Shown here: piece by piece, positions 63,369 to 64,000 of the stretch
Numbering within the stretch: position 1 is the stretch's first letter
Layout of the letters: each line of letters starts with the position of its first letter
Assembly: GCF_008122525.1 (NCBI RefSeq)
Contig: NZ_VSRV01000001.1
Location: forward strand, 1,550,001-1,614,000
Length of the DNA: 64,000 nucleotides
Direction of reading: 5' to 3'
Source of the DNA: Marinomonas sp. IMCC 4694
Lineage (GTDB): Bacteria; Pseudomonadota; Gammaproteobacteria; Pseudomonadales; Marinomonadaceae
Program-made: the position numbers and the translations under genes
The notes under the pieces: model-generated
Told to the model about the DNA's origin: nothing
Databases searched by the model: none
What the model saw: the letters and a program-made list of their open reading frames with translations, nothing else

Positions 63369-64000
63369 ATGTATTTTGTTTATCAGTTTCAACAAGCAGA
63401 AGACCCAAAAGGGTTAACCGAGGCTTTGTGGCGCCACAAAATTGCACACCAAATTGTGTTAAATAAGGCTCATAACGAACTTTGGATAATGGATCCTCAG
63501 CAACTTCCCACCGTTAAATCTTTGTTTGAGTTATGGCAGCAAGACCCGATTTTAGTACAAAAAGCCCATTTTGAGCCTGTGGCTACCTCGCTTCATTCTG
63601 GTGAGCGAGGTTTGCTCTCTCAAGTAAGATCGGCCCCTGTCACCTCTATCGTTTTGGTGTTAACCGTCTTGGTGGCGCTATTGACGCAACTAGGCGGTGA
63701 TTTGAACTCCGTTGGGTATTTCTCAATAAGTCCGCTCGAAATTAGAAATGGGCAAATTTACTTTTTCACCTTGTCACAAGTCGTTGATAAACACGAATAC
63801 TGGCGTTTTTTTTCGCCGGCTTTGTTGCACTTTAGTGTGCTTCATATTGTGTTTAATACCTTGTGGATATGGGATATTGGCGGCAAATTAGAGCGCATAT
63901 TAGGCTCATTTGTCTGGAGCCTAGGTGTCGTTATTATTGCCGTGCTCAGTAACGTTTTACAGTACTACATTAGCGGCTATCCATTGTTTGGAGGCTTGTC
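63369..64000 (+). CDS. glpG: rhomboid intramembrane protease GlpG (3' end outside window)
   Basis: The frame from ATG 63369 runs to the window end, 210 codons without a stop. It starts MYFVYQFQQAEDPKGLTEAL, a small cytoplasmic domain of about 100 residues, then membrane helices with WRFFSPALLHFSVLHIVFNTLWIW and the conserved LHFSVLHIVFN stretch of GlpG. The catalytic Ser (GxSG) and His lie past the edge. Starts 30 bases after nadK. The AGGG ribosome site supports the start. Confidence 0.93.
   Translation, partial: MYFVYQFQQAEDPKGLTEALWRHKIAHQIVLNKAHNELWIMDPQQLPTVKSLFELWQQDPILVQKAHFEPVATSLHSGERGLLSQVRSAPVTSIVLVLTVLVALLTQLGGDLNSVGYFSISPLEIRNGQIYFFTLSQVVDKHEYWRFFSPALLHFSVLHIVFNTLWIWDIGGKLERILGSFVWSLGVVIIAVLSNVLQYYISGYPLFGGL

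Noticed and set aside
1..64000. Defence, CRISPR, phage or transposon content
   Set aside because: No transposase, integrase, Cas, toxin-antitoxin or repeat array other than the octamer was found in reading both strands; gene order is largely syntenic housekeeping.

Overview
The window looks like a contiguous piece of a gammaproteobacterial chromosome. GC content is moderate, coding density is high, and no stretch longer than about 250 bases lacks a gene. Gene order is closest to the Pseudomonas/Oceanospirillales type: glnS-cysS; topA followed by two small conserved genes and lexA; DUF2062-comEC beside lolC-lolD; exbB-exbD-lpxK-ycaR-murB; yceD-rpmF-plsX-fabD-fabG-acpP-fabF. Choline-sulfate genes and moderate GC point to a marine genus such as Marinomonas. 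That placement is inference, since no rRNA or other marker is present. I see no tRNA, rRNA, CRISPR array, prophage, insertion sequence or defence island.

Layout. 0-5 kb: queC (cut by the left edge), the AzlCD exporter, glnS, cysS and a universal stress protein. 5.4-13.2 kb: two membrane-anchored proteins of unknown function, topA with two small partners, then lexA and dinG, divergent over two SOS boxes. 13.3-20.7 kb: RhlB-type helicase, SelO, gpsA, DUF4389, sixA, a hydrolase, a DUF4892 exported protein and an RssA-like patatin, the last two joined by eight perfect copies of an octamer. 20.7-26.6 kb: yceF and the L32/phospholipid/fatty-acid cluster, which has no fabH. 26.6-29.6 kb: a small conserved protein, YadGH ABC exporter and queF. 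29.6-35.7 kb: choline-sulfate utilisation (choX, betC, LysR regulator), an AEC transporter, an aldo/keto reductase and bcp. 35.9-47.4 kb: dapA-bamC-purC, a single LolC/E protein with LolD, DUF2062, a shortened ComEC, and an overlapping chain exbB-exbD-lpxK-ycaR-murB-murI. 47.4-51.7 kb: a second patatin, a PA3286-like KAS III enzyme and phosphoglucomutase. 52-57.2 kb: an iron-uptake block (TonB receptor, PiuC hydroxylase, FMN hydroxy-acid oxidase, Fe(III)-binding protein with two Fur-like boxes). 57.3-64 kb: a spermidine-synthase-like protein, YdiJ-type oxidase, a PLP enzyme, nadK and the start of a GlpG rhomboid protease.

Most genes are housekeeping and recognised with confidence. No obviously new multi-gene system stands out. 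The observations most worth a second look are the GTGATTAG octamer array at 19717-19780, the ComEC that lacks its metallo-beta-lactamase domain, the FMN oxidase abutting piuC, the single LolC/E protein, the orphan ChoX and Fe-binding proteins, and the G7-G9 tracts inside essential or repair genes.
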